From Actinomycetes bacterium (GTDB lineage Bacteria; Actinomycetota; Acidimicrobiia; Acidimicrobiales; RAAP-2): 64,000 nucleotides of DNA. The stretch's first letter is position 1. Each line of letters begins with the position of its first letter. A program made the translations under genes and the position numbers. A model generated the notes under the pieces. The model was not told the origin of the DNA. It ran no database searches and saw only the letters and a program-made list of their open reading frames with translations. Below, piece after piece: positions 37,014-46,261 of the stretch. The stretch lies in the NCBI GenBank assembly GCA_021848365.1, contig JAJZUS010000001.1, forward strand, positions 835,517 through 899,516, given 5' to 3'.

Positions 37014-37732
37014 TCGACTTCGAGCGCCGAGTGGCGGCGTTGGCGCAGTTTCGGGTGCTCGACCCGTCGCGTCCGACGCTCGACCCCGAGGACGACCGTC
37101 ACCTGCGGGCCGTCCTGCGTGCGCGGGCCGGTGAGGAGGTCGTGGTGAGCGACGGACGGGGACGGTGGCGCCTCTGCGTCGTGACCCCCGACGGCGTCGA
37201 TCCGGTCACCGACGTCCGAGTCGATCCCGACCTCGTCCCCAGCGCTCTCTATCTCGCCCCCCTGAAGGGCGACCGCACCGAGTGGGCCCTCGTCAAGGCC
37301 GTCGAGCTCGGGGTGACCGATGTCACGCCCCTCCTCACGGCTCGCGCGGCGGTCCGCTGGCGGGCGGAGGCGAGGACTCGCGTGCTAGCCCGGTGGCGCC
37401 GTCTCGCCTCCGAGGCCGCGGGACAGTGTCGTCGCACCCACGACCTGGTGATCCACGAACCCGTGGGGGTGATGGAGGTGCCCGCGGAGGTCGCGGTCGC
37501 CGACGTCGGCGGTTCGTCCGACTGGCGCGGCGTGCGCGCCGTGGCGATCGGGCCGGAGGGGGGCTGGGCCCACGATGAGTGGCTCCCGGCCCGTCGGCGG
37601 GTCTCCCTGGGGCCGTTGGTGCTGCGCGGCGAGACGGCGGCCGTCGCGGCGGCGACCTTGCTCGGTGCGCTCGGCTCGACGTGGGGTTGGCGCGCCGGCC
37701 ACTCCGGCATCGATAATGATGAGTGGCGATGA
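37010..37732 (+). CDS. rsmE: 16S rRNA m3U1498 methyltransferase
   Basis: A 240-residue SPOUT methyltransferase. The N-terminal PUA-like part has HLRAVLRARAGEEVVVSDGR. The SPOUT knot is seen in LAPLKGDRTEWALVKAVELG, AIGPEGGW-HDEW and SLGPLVLRGETAAVAA, the SAM-binding signature of RsmE. It methylates U1498 of 16S rRNA. GTG 37010 overlaps the dnaJ stop; position directly after dnaJ is conserved in many bacteria. Confidence 0.95.
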   Translation: MIDFERRVAALAQFRVLDPSRPTLDPEDDRHLRAVLRARAGEEVVVSDGRGRWRLCVVTPDGVDPVTDVRVDPDLVPSALYLAPLKGDRTEWALVKAVELGVTDVTPLLTARAAVRWRAEARTRVLARWRRLASEAAGQCRRTHDLVIHEPVGVMEVPAEVAVADVGGSSDWRGVRAVAIGPEGGWAHDEWLPARRRVSLGPLVLRGETAAVAAATLLGALGSTWGWRAGHSGIDNDEWR

Positions 37733-38073
37733 GTGACTGCCTGTTCTGCCGGATCGTGGCGGGAGAGATCCCGTCCACGACGGTCGCCGAGAGTGAGACG
37801 GCCCTGGCCTTCTACGACATCGCGCCGCAGGCGCCCGTGCACGTGCTGGTGATCCCGAAGCAACACCTCACCAGCGCCGACGAGGTGGCCATCCATCACG
37901 GAGGGGTCGTCGACGACCTGGTGATGATGGCCCAGCGGGTCGCCGAGATCGAGGGAGTCCGCGAGAGCGGCTACCGACTCGTCATGAACGTCGGGCGCGA
38001 CGCGCAGATGACGGTGGCCCACTTGCACGTCCACGTGCTCGGCGGGCGGCGTCTGGAGTGGCCCCCGGGATGA
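37729..38073 (+). CDS. HIT-family nucleotide hydrolase
   Basis: A 114-residue histidine-triad protein of the HinT branch. DCLFCRIVAGEIPSTTV, LAFYDIAPQAPVHVLVIPK and the triad HLHVHVLGG are diagnostic; CLFC is the usual zinc or structural pair. HinT enzymes hydrolyse AMP-lysine-type phosphoramidates and acyl-adenylates. ATG 37729 overlaps the rsmE stop (ATGA), and the stop overlaps phoH in the same way. Confidence 0.93.
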   Translation: MSDCLFCRIVAGEIPSTTVAESETALAFYDIAPQAPVHVLVIPKQHLTSADEVAIHHGGVVDDLVMMAQRVAEIEGVRESGYRLVMNVGRDAQMTVAHLHVHVLGGRRLEWPPG

Positions 38074-39032
38074 CCGACGGAGCGCCGAGTGGGTCGGTGA
38101 CCACGACGACCCTGGTCTCGCACCCCGACGTGATGGTGTCGCTGCTCGGGCCCCGCGACGAGAACCTGCGGGCGATCGAGCGGGCCTTCCCCGACTCGCG
38201 CATCATGGTGCGGGGCAACGAGATTTCGGTCGAGGGACCCGACGCGGCGAAGATCCTGCGGCTCATCGACGAGCTGGTCCTCGTCGTCGAGGCCGGGCAG
38301 ACGCTCGACGCAACGAAGATCACGCGGACCATCGACATGGTCGACGCCGACCTTCGTCCGAGTGAGGTGCTCGCGCACGAGGTCGTTCGCAGCGCGAAGG
38401 GCAAGCCGGTCCGTCCGTCGACGGCGGGCCAGAAGCGCTACGCCGACGCGATCGAGCGATCGATCGTGACCTTCGGCATCGGGCCGGCCGGGACGGGCAA
38501 GACCTATCTGGCCGTGGCGGCCGCGGTTCACGCGCTGCACCAGCGTCGGGTGCACCGGATCGTCCTGACGCGCCCCGCGGTCGAGGCGGGGGAGCGGCTC
38601 GGGTTCCTGCCCGGTGACCTCATGGCCAAGATCGACCCGTACCTGCGGCCGCTCTACGACGCCCTCTACGAGATGCTGGGGCCCGACGGCGCCCAGCGAC
38701 TCATTACTAACGGAACGATCGAGGTCGCCCCGCTCGCCTTCATGCGGGGGCGGACCCTCAACGACTCCTTCATCATCCTCGACGAGGCCCAGAACACCAC
38801 GCCCGAGCAGATGAAGATGTTCCTCACGCGAATCGGATTCAACTCGAGGGCCGTCGTCACGGGCGACGTGACCCAGATCGACCTCAACGGCAAGACGAGC
38901 GGCATGGCGAACATCGAATCGATCCTCAGCCACGTGGAGGGTGTCAGCTTCGTCCACTTGAGCGCCCGGGACGTCGTGCGGGCGAAGATCGTCGCCGACA
39001 TCGTGGCCGCCTACGATCGGCGCTCCTCGTGA
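38070..39032 (+). CDS. phoH: PhoH-like ATPase
   Basis: A 320-residue P-loop protein: Walker [35 protein letters not shown], Walker [21 protein letters not shown], and sensor [11 protein letters not shown]-like N-terminal domain of about 100 residues precedes it. PhoH beside ybeY is the conserved ybeZ-ybeY arrangement, linked to rRNA processing and RNA helicase activity. The name PhoH reflects phosphate regulation in E. coli, which is not implied here. Confidence 0.94.
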   Translation: MTDGAPSGSVTTTTLVSHPDVMVSLLGPRDENLRAIERAFPDSRIMVRGNEISVEGPDAAKILRLIDELVLVVEAGQTLDATKITRTIDMVDADLRPSEVLAHEVVRSAKGKPVRPSTAGQKRYADAIERSIVTFGIGPAGTGKTYLAVAAAVHALHQRRVHRIVLTRPAVEAGERLGFLPGDLMAKIDPYLRPLYDALYEMLGPDGAQRLITNGTIEVAPLAFMRGRTLNDSFIILDEAQNTTPEQMKMFLTRIGFNSRAVVTGDVTQIDLNGKTSGMANIESILSHVEGVSFVHLSARDVVRAKIVADIVAAYDRRSS

Positions 39033-39532
39033 TCGACGTCTACGCCGCTGACGAGCAGCACGACCGGCCGGTCGAGCTCGAGCGCTGGGCGGACCTTGCT
39101 CGCGCGGCTCTCACGGACGAGGGCGTGCGGGGTCTGGCTGAGGTCTCCTTGATCTTCACCGACGAGGTGTCGATGGCCGGTCTGAACGCCCAGTTCATGG
39201 GTCGGGAGGGTCCGACCGACGTGCTGAGCTTCCCGATCGACGACGAACCGGAGCCGACGGGTCGAGTGCCCGACGCCGGTGGGACTGGTCCCGGGGAGCC
39301 GCCCCTACCCGAGATCCCGACGCTGGTCGGCGACATCGTCATCTGTCCCACCGTCGCCGCGCGCAACGCCGTCGAACACGGGGTGACCGAGGAGGCGGAG
39401 ATCGCCCTGCTCGTCGTTCACGGTGTGCTGCACCTCCTCGGCTGGGACCACGAGGTCGACGAGGAAGCCGAGGCGATGGAGGCGCGCGAGCGCGAACTGC
39501 TGGCCCGGCACTTCCGGCCGACGGCGCCGTGA
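39029..39532 (+). CDS. ybeY: Endoribonuclease YbeY
   Basis: A 167-residue metalloprotein for 16S rRNA 3' maturation and ribosome quality control. The zinc motif [20 protein letters not shown] is exact, and [12 protein letters not shown] is the other conserved segment, here followed by a Gly/Pro-rich insertion of about 20 residues (residues ~75-95) before GDIVICP. GTG 39029 overlaps the phoH stop. Confidence 0.95.
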   Translation: MIDVYAADEQHDRPVELERWADLARAALTDEGVRGLAEVSLIFTDEVSMAGLNAQFMGREGPTDVLSFPIDDEPEPTGRVPDAGGTGPGEPPLPEIPTLVGDIVICPTVAARNAVEHGVTEEAEIALLVVHGVLHLLGWDHEVDEEAEAMEARERELLARHFRPTAP

Positions 39533-40806
39533 TCGCCGCCGCCTGGTCGGGTGGCGACACGGGTCTCGTCGTCGCGGTCCTGTTCCTGCTCGCCCTATCG
39601 GGCTTCTTCGCGCTCGCCGAGACAGCTCTGGTTCGCACGACCAAGAGTCGAGCCCGGTCGCTGCGCGAGGAGCGTCACCGTGGGGCGCGGGCGCTCGTGC
39701 ATCTCACCGAGTCCCCGGAGCGATTCTTGAACCCGCTCCTCCTGCTCGTCCTCGTCTGTCAGCTGACCTCCGCCACCCTCGTCGGGGTCCTCGCGGGACA
39801 TCTCTTCGGGGCGGCTGGCGTCGTCGTCGCCACCGCGGTCGAGGTGATCGTCATCTTCGTCCTCTTCGAAGCGGTGCCGAAGAACTTCGCGGTCCAGCAC
39901 CCCGATCGCGCGGCCTTACTCACCGCCCCCGTCATCGACCGTCTCCTCGGGCTCTGGCCGGTACGCGTGGTGGCCGGGGCACTCCTCGCCATCGCCCAGG
40001 GCGTGATGCGCCTCCTCGGCGAGGGGGCCGAGACGGTCCGGGTGACCGAGTCGGAGGTTCTGGCGATGGCCGACGTGGCGCACGAGGACGCGGCGATCGC
40101 CTCCGAGGAGCGGGCCTTCATCCACTCGGTCATCGAGTTCGGTGACACGATCGTCCGCGAGGTCATGGTTCCGCGGCCCGACATGGTCGACGTCCCGGCG
40201 ACGGCGAGCGTGCGCGACGCCCTCGGCGTCGCCGTCGCGTCGGGACGGTCGCGGTTGCCCGTGCTCGGCGAGGCGGGCGTCGACGACGTCGTCGGCATCG
40301 TCCACCTGCGCCGGCTCGCCGCGCTGGTGGCCGACGGGCGCGGCGACGAGTCGGTCGCCGATCACCTCGACGAGGCCCACTTCGTTCCCGAGACGAAGAA
40401 GGTCGCGGCGCTGCTGCTCGAGATCCGTCGAGCCCAAGCGCACCTCTTCATCGTGGTGGACGAGTACGGCGGGACAGTCGGCCTCGTGACGCTGGAGGAC
40501 GTGCTCGAGGAGCTCGTCGGCGAGATCGCCGACGAGTCGGACCCGGCGCAGCCAGAGCCGGCCCGCCCCGTGGGGGCCGGGCTCACCCTCAGCGGTCGCC
40601 TCAACATCGACGACGCGAACCTCGACTACGGCCTGGAGCTGCCGAAGGACGGCTGGGACACGGTCGGCGGGCTCGTCCTCGACCTCGCCGGCGGTGTCCC
40701 GGACGTGGGCCAGAGCTTCCTCACCGATCTCTACCGACTCACCGTCGTGCGCCTCGACGGGCGCCGCGTCGAGGAGGTCCTCGTCGAGCCTCGGGAGGCG
40801 TCGTGA
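39529..40806 (+). CDS. CNNM/CorC-type membrane protein with CBS domains
   Basis: A 425-residue protein. A DUF21 membrane domain (several helices; [19 protein letters not shown]) is followed by two CBS domains ([20 protein letters not shown] and [20 protein letters not shown]) and a CorC/HlyC C-terminal domain ([15 protein letters not shown]). This layout belongs to CNNM/CorB-type magnesium transporters or sensors, often called hemolysin-like. Position between ybeY and era is conserved in actinobacteria and firmicutes. Confidence 0.92.
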   Translation: MIAAAWSGGDTGLVVAVLFLLALSGFFALAETALVRTTKSRARSLREERHRGARALVHLTESPERFLNPLLLLVLVCQLTSATLVGVLAGHLFGAAGVVVATAVEVIVIFVLFEAVPKNFAVQHPDRAALLTAPVIDRLLGLWPVRVVAGALLAIAQGVMRLLGEGAETVRVTESEVLAMADVAHEDAAIASEERAFIHSVIEFGDTIVREVMVPRPDMVDVPATASVRDALGVAVASGRSRLPVLGEAGVDDVVGIVHLRRLAALVADGRGDESVADHLDEAHFVPETKKVAALLLEIRRAQAHLFIVVDEYGGTVGLVTLEDVLEELVGEIADESDPAQPEPARPVGAGLTLSGRLNIDDANLDYGLELPKDGWDTVGGLVLDLAGGVPDVGQSFLTDLYRLTVVRLDGRRVEEVLVEPREAS

Positions 40807-41702
40807 CGCGAGCCGGATTCGCGGCGGTCATCGGCCGTCCCAACGTCGGGAAGTCGACCCTGGTGAACCAGATGGTCGGCGAGAAGGTGACGATCACGTC
40901 GTCGACGCCCCACACCACCCGCCGGGCGGTACGGGGTATCCACACCGACGACGAGGTCCAGGTCGTCTTCGTCGACACCCCGGGCCTGCACCGGCCGCGT
41001 ACGTCGCTCGGTCACCGCCTGAACGAGGCGGCCCGGGGCGCGGCGGGCGACGTCGAGGTCGTGATGGCCCTCGTCGACGCGGGGGCTCCGCTCGGGGCCG
41101 GTGATCGTACGGCGCTCACGACCATGCTGGAGGCGGCGGATCGGGGTGCGCGGGCCCTCGTCGTGGTGAACAAGGCCGACCGCGTGGCGCGCGGTCCGGT
41201 CGCGGACCAGCTGCTAGCCGTGGTGCGGGTGGTCGAGGACCTGGCTCGCGCTCGGGGACGACACGAGTCGGCCGAGGCCGTCGAGTACTTCGCCGTCTCG
41301 GCGCGCACGGGTGCGGGGGTCGATCGGCTCCTCGCGGTGGTGCGCGACGCCATGCCCGAGTCGCCCTTCCTGTTCCCACCCGACGAGGTCTCCGACGCGA
41401 CCGGACCGGAGTGGGTCGCCGAGCTGGTGCGTGAACAGCTCGTGCGACGCACGCGCGAGGAGCTGCCGCACTCGATCCATTGCCGCGTGACGACCTACGA
41501 GTGGCCCCACATCACGGTGGAGATCGTCGTCGAGCGAGAGAGCCAGAAGGGCATGGTCATCGGTCGAGGTGGAGCGCTGCTGAAGGACGTGGGTACCGCA
41601 GCTCGTCGCGACCTCCCCGAGGGGACCTTCCTCGAACTACGCGTCGTCGTCGAACCGGACTGGCAGCGGCGCGCGGACACGCTCGACCGCTTCGGCTACT
41701 GA
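40803..41702 (+). CDS. era: GTPase Era
   Basis: A 299-residue ribosome-assembly GTPase. G1 is GRPNVGKSTLVNQMVG, G2 TTRRAVRGI, G3 DTPGLHRP and G4 NKAD. The C-terminal KH domain (ERESQKGMVIGRGGALLKDV) binds the 16S rRNA 3' end. It is the last gene of the hrcA-era operon, with every junction from rsmE on overlapping by 4 bases. Its last 66 bases are overlapped by the convergent TauE-type gene. Confidence 0.96.
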   Translation: MTRAGFAAVIGRPNVGKSTLVNQMVGEKVTITSSTPHTTRRAVRGIHTDDEVQVVFVDTPGLHRPRTSLGHRLNEAARGAAGDVEVVMALVDAGAPLGAGDRTALTTMLEAADRGARALVVVNKADRVARGPVADQLLAVVRVVEDLARARGRHESAEAVEYFAVSARTGAGVDRLLAVVRDAMPESPFLFPPDEVSDATGPEWVAELVREQLVRRTREELPHSIHCRVTTYEWPHITVEIVVERESQKGMVIGRGGALLKDVGTAARRDLPEGTFLELRVVVEPDWQRRADTLDRFGY

Positions 41703-42521
41703 GCGTCGTCCGATCAGGGCGAGGCCCCCGGCCACGACGGCGGCGGCCGAGAGGGGGGCACCCAGGTAGCGGGCCCCGGTCACGACGATGATCACGGCGA
41801 CGGCCCGTCGTAGGAGTCGTCCCCACCGCTCGGTCGACCGCGTGGCCAGGCGGGCCCCCAGTAGGGCCCCCGGTAGCCCACCCGCGGCGAGGGCGACCGC
41901 GACGGGCCAGTCGACGTGGTCACCGGTGACGGCCGCGACGGCGGCCAGCAGACCCACGGGCACCGCGACGACGAGATCGGTTCCGACGAGGGCCGCTGCT
42001 CCGAGGCCCGGGTAGAGCAGGAGCAGGGCGGCGCCAGTCATCGACCCCGCCCCGATGGAGGTCGCCCCGACGAGCAGACCGCCGACGAGGCCGGCGGCCA
42101 CCGTGAGCGTGGTGCGCAGCGGGTCGGGTAGCGCCCGTCGTCCCGGTGCGTGACGTGGTCGCATGAGCGCCGCGGACCCGCCGAGCAGGAGGGCGCCGCC
42201 GACCACGTGCGTCAGCATCGTGGGCGAGGTCGCGCCGAGGAGGTGGAGGACGATGGTGCCGAGGACCACCCCGGGCACCGCGCCGAGGGCGAGGCGGCGA
42301 ACGAGAGCTCGCTCCACGACCCGGGCGCGCCAGTGCACGGCGGCGGCCGCGGGCCGCAGGACGATCGCCGCCACCAGGTCTGTCGCGACCGCGGTGGCCG
42401 GTCCGAGTCCCCCGAGGGTGATGAGAGCAGGGGTCAGCAGCGCCCCACCCCCGACCCCGGTGAGCCCGACGAGCAGTCCGACGGTGGCCCCGAGGAGGGC
42501 GATGGACAGCGCGTGGATCAC
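41637..42521 (-). CDS. TauE/SafE sulfite-exporter-family membrane protein
   Basis: A 294-residue protein with about eight hydrophobic helices. LLVGLTGVGGGALLTPALIT and the repeat GLLVGATSIGAGSMTGAAL are the paired TauE/SafE half motifs, consistent with anion (sulfite, sulfonate or organic acid) export. I prefer GTG 42521, since TAAACT (42533-42528) ends 6 bases upstream, over GTG 42527. The C-terminus overlaps era by 66 bases on the opposite strand, which is unusual; the last 20 residues are polar and not essential to the fold. Confidence 0.85.
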   Translation of the reverse strand: MIHALSIALLGATVGLLVGLTGVGGGALLTPALITLGGLGPATAVATDLVAAIVLRPAAAAVHWRARVVERALVRRLALGAVPGVVLGTIVLHLLGATSPTMLTHVVGGALLLGGSAALMRPRHAPGRRALPDPLRTTLTVAAGLVGGLLVGATSIGAGSMTGAALLLLYPGLGAAALVGTDLVVAVPVGLLAAVAAVTGDHVDWPVAVALAAGGLPGALLGARLATRSTERWGRLLRRAVAVIIVVTGARYLGAPLSAAAVVAGGLALIGRRSVAEAVERVRAPLPVRFDDDA

Positions 42522-42527
42522 CGCCAC

Positions 42528-42548
42528 AGTTTACTAGTTACTCACTAG
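42528..42548 (-). promoter_or_regulatory. Promoter and small palindrome before the TauE-type gene
   Basis: Minus-strand -10 TAAACT (42533-42528) is immediately preceded by CTAGT-TACTC-ACTAG (42534-42548), a 5-bp inverted repeat in the -10/-35 spacer. A possible local operator; no regulator is adjacent. Confidence 0.35.
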
Positions 42549-42557
42549 GAAAAGTAG

Positions 42558-44504
42558 TTAGTTGGACCGATCGATCTCGCGTAGGAACCGCACGACCTCA
42601 TCGCGGTCGCGGGTGCGACGCATCGGCGGCAGGTGGCGGCGCAGCGCCCCCCCGTAGTTCGCCGTCGCGAGACGCGTGTCGAACACGGCGACGACTCCGC
42701 GGTCGTCGGCGCTGCGGATGAGGCGACCAACGCCCTGGGCCAGCAGCATCGAGGCTCGGGGCAGGTCGACGTCGCGGAACGGGGAGGACGAACGGGCTCG
42801 GCGGGCCTCCTCGAGTGGGTCGTTCGGCACGCGAAAGGGGAGCCGGTCGATGGTCACGAGGCTGAGTGAGTGCCCGGGCACGTCCACTCCCTGCCAGAAG
42901 CTCGCGACCGCGAAGAGGCTGGCCTCGGCGCGCGTGCGAAAGGCCTCGATGAGCCGGTGGCGACTGAGCGTCCCCTGGACGAGGACGGGGGTCGAGAGGC
43001 GCGCGCCGACCGCGTCGGCGACGCGTCCCATCACGGCTCGGTTGGTGAAGAGGGCGAGGGTCCGACCCCCCGCCGCCGTGATCAACGTCACGAGCTCGTC
43101 GATGATGGCCGCCTCGGCCCGGTCGTCGGTCCGCTCGGGGAAGTCGGCCGGGACGTAGAGGAGGGCGTGCTGGGGGTAGTCGAAGGGACTGGGCAGTCGC
43201 CGGATCTCGGCGCCCACGATCCCGAGGGCGACGGGGAGGCGATCGGGGATCGTCGCACTCGTGAGGATCGGGGTCACGTCGCCCCAGAGAACGTCGGCGA
43301 GTCGCGGCCCGACGTCGACGAGCGCGAGCGTGATCTCCACGTCACGCTCGCGCGACGTGAGGTAGACGACCTCGTCGGGCCCGCGAGCCTGGAGTCGAGC
43401 GAGGTCGGACTGCAGCTGCTGAGCCGGCCCGAGGGCGCGTCGGCGACGCACGGGGTCGAGGTCGCCGCGAGCCCGCACCTGGTCGACGATCGTCGCGGTG
43501 ACCGACGCGGCCTCTTCGAGGAGTCGGTCGACGTCGGCGTCGAGTCCGCTCCAGCGTCCGCCCGCCACCTGTCGGGCGAGCGCGTCGCCGAGGCGCTCGG
43601 CGAGGGTGGTGAGGCGCAGGGCGGTCTCCGCCTCGGCGACGCCGCGCGCGCCGGAGGCGACACCCCGCACGCGTGCGGACGTCATCGACGTCCCCATCAG
43701 GGCCGCCACCGTGTCCTCGAACTCGTGCGCCTCGTCGACGACGAGGACGTCGTGCTCGGGCAGGATCGTGCCGCCCGTCGCGAGGTGGGCAACGTACAGG
43801 TGGGCGTTCACGATCACGATGTCGCTGTCACTCGCGGCGTCGCGGGCGAGCTCGGTGAAGCAGTTGGCCCCCTGGGGGCACTCCGCGCGTCCGAGGCACT
43901 CCGCCGGGCTGACCGTGACCGCGCGACGTACGCGGGGGTCCACGTCGAAGCCGGCGTCGTCGAGGTCGCCGGTGTCGGTGTCGCGCGACCAGTCGAGGAC
44001 CCGACGCAGCTGGCTCGCGACGCCCCGCGGGACCGGACCCTCGTCGTCGAGTGACAGCTGTCCGGCGCCCTGACCCTCGATGCGCTGGCGGCAGAGGTAG
44101 TTGGCGCGACCCTTCAGGATCGCGACACGGAGTCCGGGCACGGCCGCGGCGACGGCCGGGGCGTCCTGTGCGATCAACTGGTCCTGGAGGTTCTTCGTCG
44201 CCGTCGCGACGATCACGCGACGTCCCGCGAGCGCCGCGGGCACGAGGTAGGCGAGGGACTTGCCGACGCCGGTACCGGCTTCGACCACGAGGGGGCTCCG
44301 TCGCGCGATCGCTACGGCCACGGCCGACGCCATCTCGCGCTGGGACTCGCGCCGCTCTCCACCCCCCGGGAGAGCGGCGGTGATGGCGTCGAGCACGCGC
44401 AGGGCCGCCTCAGCCGCCGGCTCGATCCGGCTCCCGATGACCGGCCCGCCCTCGTCGTCGGGTAGCGGCGGCCGCTCCTCTTCGTCGGGGTCGTAGCCGG
44501 GCAC
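42558..44504 (-). CDS. dinG: DinG-type Fe-S ATP-dependent DNA helicase
   Basis: A 648-residue superfamily 2 helicase. Q/Walker A VVEAGTGVGKSLAYLVPAAL, DEAH box VVDEAHEFEDTV, motif V QGVDVPGHSLSLVTIDRLPF and motif VI QGVGRLIRSADDRG are all present. The iron-sulfur cysteines (NYLCRQ, ECLGRAECPQGANCF) give the XPD/DinG four-Cys set. DinG-like helicases unwind R-loops and D-loops. GTG 44504 has TACCAT 6 bases upstream; the longer frame to 44747 runs into divergent uppS. Actinobacteria also have shorter DinG paralogues, so exact orthology is open. Confidence 0.9.
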   Translation of the reverse strand: MPGYDPDEEERPPLPDDEGGPVIGSRIEPAAEAALRVLDAITAALPGGGERRESQREMASAVAVAIARRSPLVVEAGTGVGKSLAYLVPAALAGRRVIVATATKNLQDQLIAQDAPAVAAAVPGLRVAILKGRANYLCRQRIEGQGAGQLSLDDEGPVPRGVASQLRRVLDWSRDTDTGDLDDAGFDVDPRVRRAVTVSPAECLGRAECPQGANCFTELARDAASDSDIVIVNAHLYVAHLATGGTILPEHDVLVVDEAHEFEDTVAALMGTSMTSARVRGVASGARGVAEAETALRLTTLAERLGDALARQVAGGRWSGLDADVDRLLEEAASVTATIVDQVRARGDLDPVRRRRALGPAQQLQSDLARLQARGPDEVVYLTSRERDVEITLALVDVGPRLADVLWGDVTPILTSATIPDRLPVALGIVGAEIRRLPSPFDYPQHALLYVPADFPERTDDRAEAAIIDELVTLITAAGGRTLALFTNRAVMGRVADAVGARLSTPVLVQGTLSRHRLIEAFRTRAEASLFAVASFWQGVDVPGHSLSLVTIDRLPFRVPNDPLEEARRARSSSPFRDVDLPRASMLLAQGVGRLIRSADDRGVVAVFDTRLATANYGGALRRHLPPMRRTRDRDEVVRFLREIDRSN

Positions 44505-44510
44505 GGATCG

Positions 44511-44540
44511 ATGGTAGGGGGCGACGGGCACCGCTAGGTT
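44511..44540. promoter_or_regulatory. Back-to-back leaderless promoters of dinG and uppS
   Basis: Minus-strand TACCAT (44516-44511) lies 6 bases before the dinG GTG and plus-strand TAGGTT (44535-44540) lies 7 bases before the uppS GTG. Only 43 bases separate the two start codons, so each -35 region must overlap the other promoter. Confidence 0.5.
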
Positions 44541-44547
44541 GGGACCC

Positions 44548-45297
44548 GTGCCCGACCCGCGATCCGTCCCGGTTCCCGCGGATATCGATCGGTCGGAGGT
44601 GCCTCGCCACGTGGCCATCGTCATGGATGGCAACGGTCGCTGGGCGACGCGCCGTGGACTGCCCCGCACCGAGGGCCACGGGGCGGGGGAGGCCTCACTG
44701 CTCGACGTCACGTACGGCGCCCTCTCGCTGGGCGTCGAGGCCCTCACGGTGTACGCCTTCTCGACCGAGAACTGGCGTCGACCGGTCGACGAGGTTCGCT
44801 ACCTCATGAACTTCAACAAGGGCCTGCTCGACCGGCGGACGGAGGAGCTGCACGCCGAGGGTGTGCGTATCGTCTTCTCCGGTCGGCGCGACTGGCGGGT
44901 CCCCCGTCAGGTGATCGCCCGGATGGACCGCGCCATCGAGATGACCCAGCACAATCGCCGCATGACGTTGAATATCGCCTTCAACTACGGCGGGCGGGCC
45001 GAGATCGTCGACGCGGTGGCCCGCCTGGTCGCCGACGGGGTCGGGACGAAGGGGGTGAGCGAGCGAGCCATTCGGGCCCGCCTCTACCATCCCGAGCTGC
45101 CCGACCCGGATCTCGTCATTCGAACGTCTGGGGAGCATCGCCTGTCGAACTTCCTGCTCTGGGAGTTGGCCTACGCCGAGATGGTCTTCTCCGAGGTGCT
45201 GTGGCCCGACTTTCGCCGAGAGGACCTGTTCGACGCCATTCGCGACTACCAGGGGCGTCACCGCCGGTTCGGTGGTGTGTCGGAGGGCGGCGCGTGA
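44548..45297 (+). CDS. uppS: Undecaprenyl (cis-prenyl) diphosphate synthase
   Basis: A 249-residue cis-prenyltransferase. HVAIVMDGNGRWATRRGLPR holds the catalytic Asp, EALTVYAFSTENWRRP and LNIAFNYGGRAEIVDA follow, and LVIRTSGEHRLSNFLLWELA binds the diphosphate. It makes the polyprenyl carrier for peptidoglycan and polysaccharide; chain length cannot be read. GTG 44548 is chosen by TAGGTT 7 bases upstream; a TTG at 44539 is possible. Followed by a small membrane protein gene with a GTGA overlap. Confidence 0.95.
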   Translation: MPDPRSVPVPADIDRSEVPRHVAIVMDGNGRWATRRGLPRTEGHGAGEASLLDVTYGALSLGVEALTVYAFSTENWRRPVDEVRYLMNFNKGLLDRRTEELHAEGVRIVFSGRRDWRVPRQVIARMDRAIEMTQHNRRMTLNIAFNYGGRAEIVDAVARLVADGVGTKGVSERAIRARLYHPELPDPDLVIRTSGEHRLSNFLLWELAYAEMVFSEVLWPDFRREDLFDAIRDYQGRHRRFGGVSEGGA

Positions 45298-45515
45298 GGA
45301 TCGGACCCGCGGTCGCCGTACTCGGGGCCCTGGCCTACGCCTTCCTCTGGGTGCTGGCGGCCAACGGGGTGTCGAGCCTGGTCGCACCCCTCACCGTCCC
45401 TCTCGTGCTCATCGTCCTCGTTGCCGGAGGGCTCGCCCTTCAGCGCTTCATGGGGATCCCGCCCCACCGCGCCCGCTACCGGGACTCGCGACGCGATCCC
45501 GACGAGGAGTCGTGA
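45294..45515 (+). CDS. Small two-helix membrane protein
   Basis: A 73-residue protein: hydrophobic helix one AVAVLGALAYAFLWVLAANG, helix two APLTVPLVLIVLVAGGLAL, then a basic/acidic tail (RARYRDSRRDPDEES). No family recognised. Overlapping stops and starts on both sides (GTGA with uppS and with recO) show it is translated as part of the uppS-recO operon. Confidence 0.7.
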   Translation: MRIGPAVAVLGALAYAFLWVLAANGVSSLVAPLTVPLVLIVLVAGGLALQRFMGIPPHRARYRDSRRDPDEES

Positions 45516-46249
45516 ACGAACTCGTCACCGAGGCGCTCGTGCTGCGCACCTTCCGGGTGGGAGAAGCCGATCGTTCCGTGGTGCTCTGGACGCCGGAGCA
45601 CGGACGCGTCCGGGCCATCGCTCGCGGCGCGCGCCGGACGACCTCCCGCCTGGGCGGCGTGCTCGAGGTCACGGCCGACGTGACGGTCGATCTGGTGCGG
45701 GGACGGGGTGACCGCTACGTCGTGCGCCACGTGACGCACCGCTCGCGGCGAGCCGTCCTGCGGGGCGACTTCGAGCGGCTCGGTGCCGGACTGCTCGTCG
45801 TCGAGGCCCTCGACGCCCTGCCCTTCGAGGGGCCGGCCGACCCGGCGATTTTCGCGCTGGGCCGGCGCGTGCTCGACACGCTCGACGACCCGCAGTACCG
45901 GCCCGACTTGGTACCGGCCGCCTTCTACTGGCGCCTGCTGAGCCTCGACGGCAGCGAGCCGGTCCTCGACCAGTGCGCCGAGTGCGGTCGCGCGGGTCCC
46001 CTGGTCGCCTTCGACGCGGCGAGTGGCGGCGGGCTCTGCGCCGCCTGCCGTCACGGCGCGTCGATCTCGCCCGAGGCCCTCGCGCTCCTGCGACGGATCG
46101 CGGGTGGCGATCTCGCGACCGTCCTGCGCGAGGTCGGCACCCCGGCGACCGCCGAGGTCGCGGCCCTCGTCCACGGTGCCATGGAGGCCCATCTCGGACG
46201 CCGACTACGCGGTGCCCTCATCGTCCCTCCCGAGGTCGCCGACCGGTAG
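45512..46249 (+). CDS. recO: DNA repair protein RecO
   Basis: A 245-residue recombination mediator. The N-terminal OB fold reads TEALVLRTFRVGEADRSVVL and ARGARRTTSRLGGVLEV. The C-terminal domain has a complete zinc motif (CAECGRAGPL, then GGLCAACRHG). RecO loads RecA on SSB-coated DNA with RecR. GTG 45512 overlaps the previous stop. Photolyase follows after 12 bases, grouping repair genes. Confidence 0.93.
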   Translation: MNELVTEALVLRTFRVGEADRSVVLWTPEHGRVRAIARGARRTTSRLGGVLEVTADVTVDLVRGRGDRYVVRHVTHRSRRAVLRGDFERLGAGLLVVEALDALPFEGPADPAIFALGRRVLDTLDDPQYRPDLVPAAFYWRLLSLDGSEPVLDQCAECGRAGPLVAFDAASGGGLCAACRHGASISPEALALLRRIAGGDLATVLREVGTPATAEVAALVHGAMEAHLGRRLRGALIVPPEVADR

Positions 46250-46261
46250 CGTGGCTCGGCC

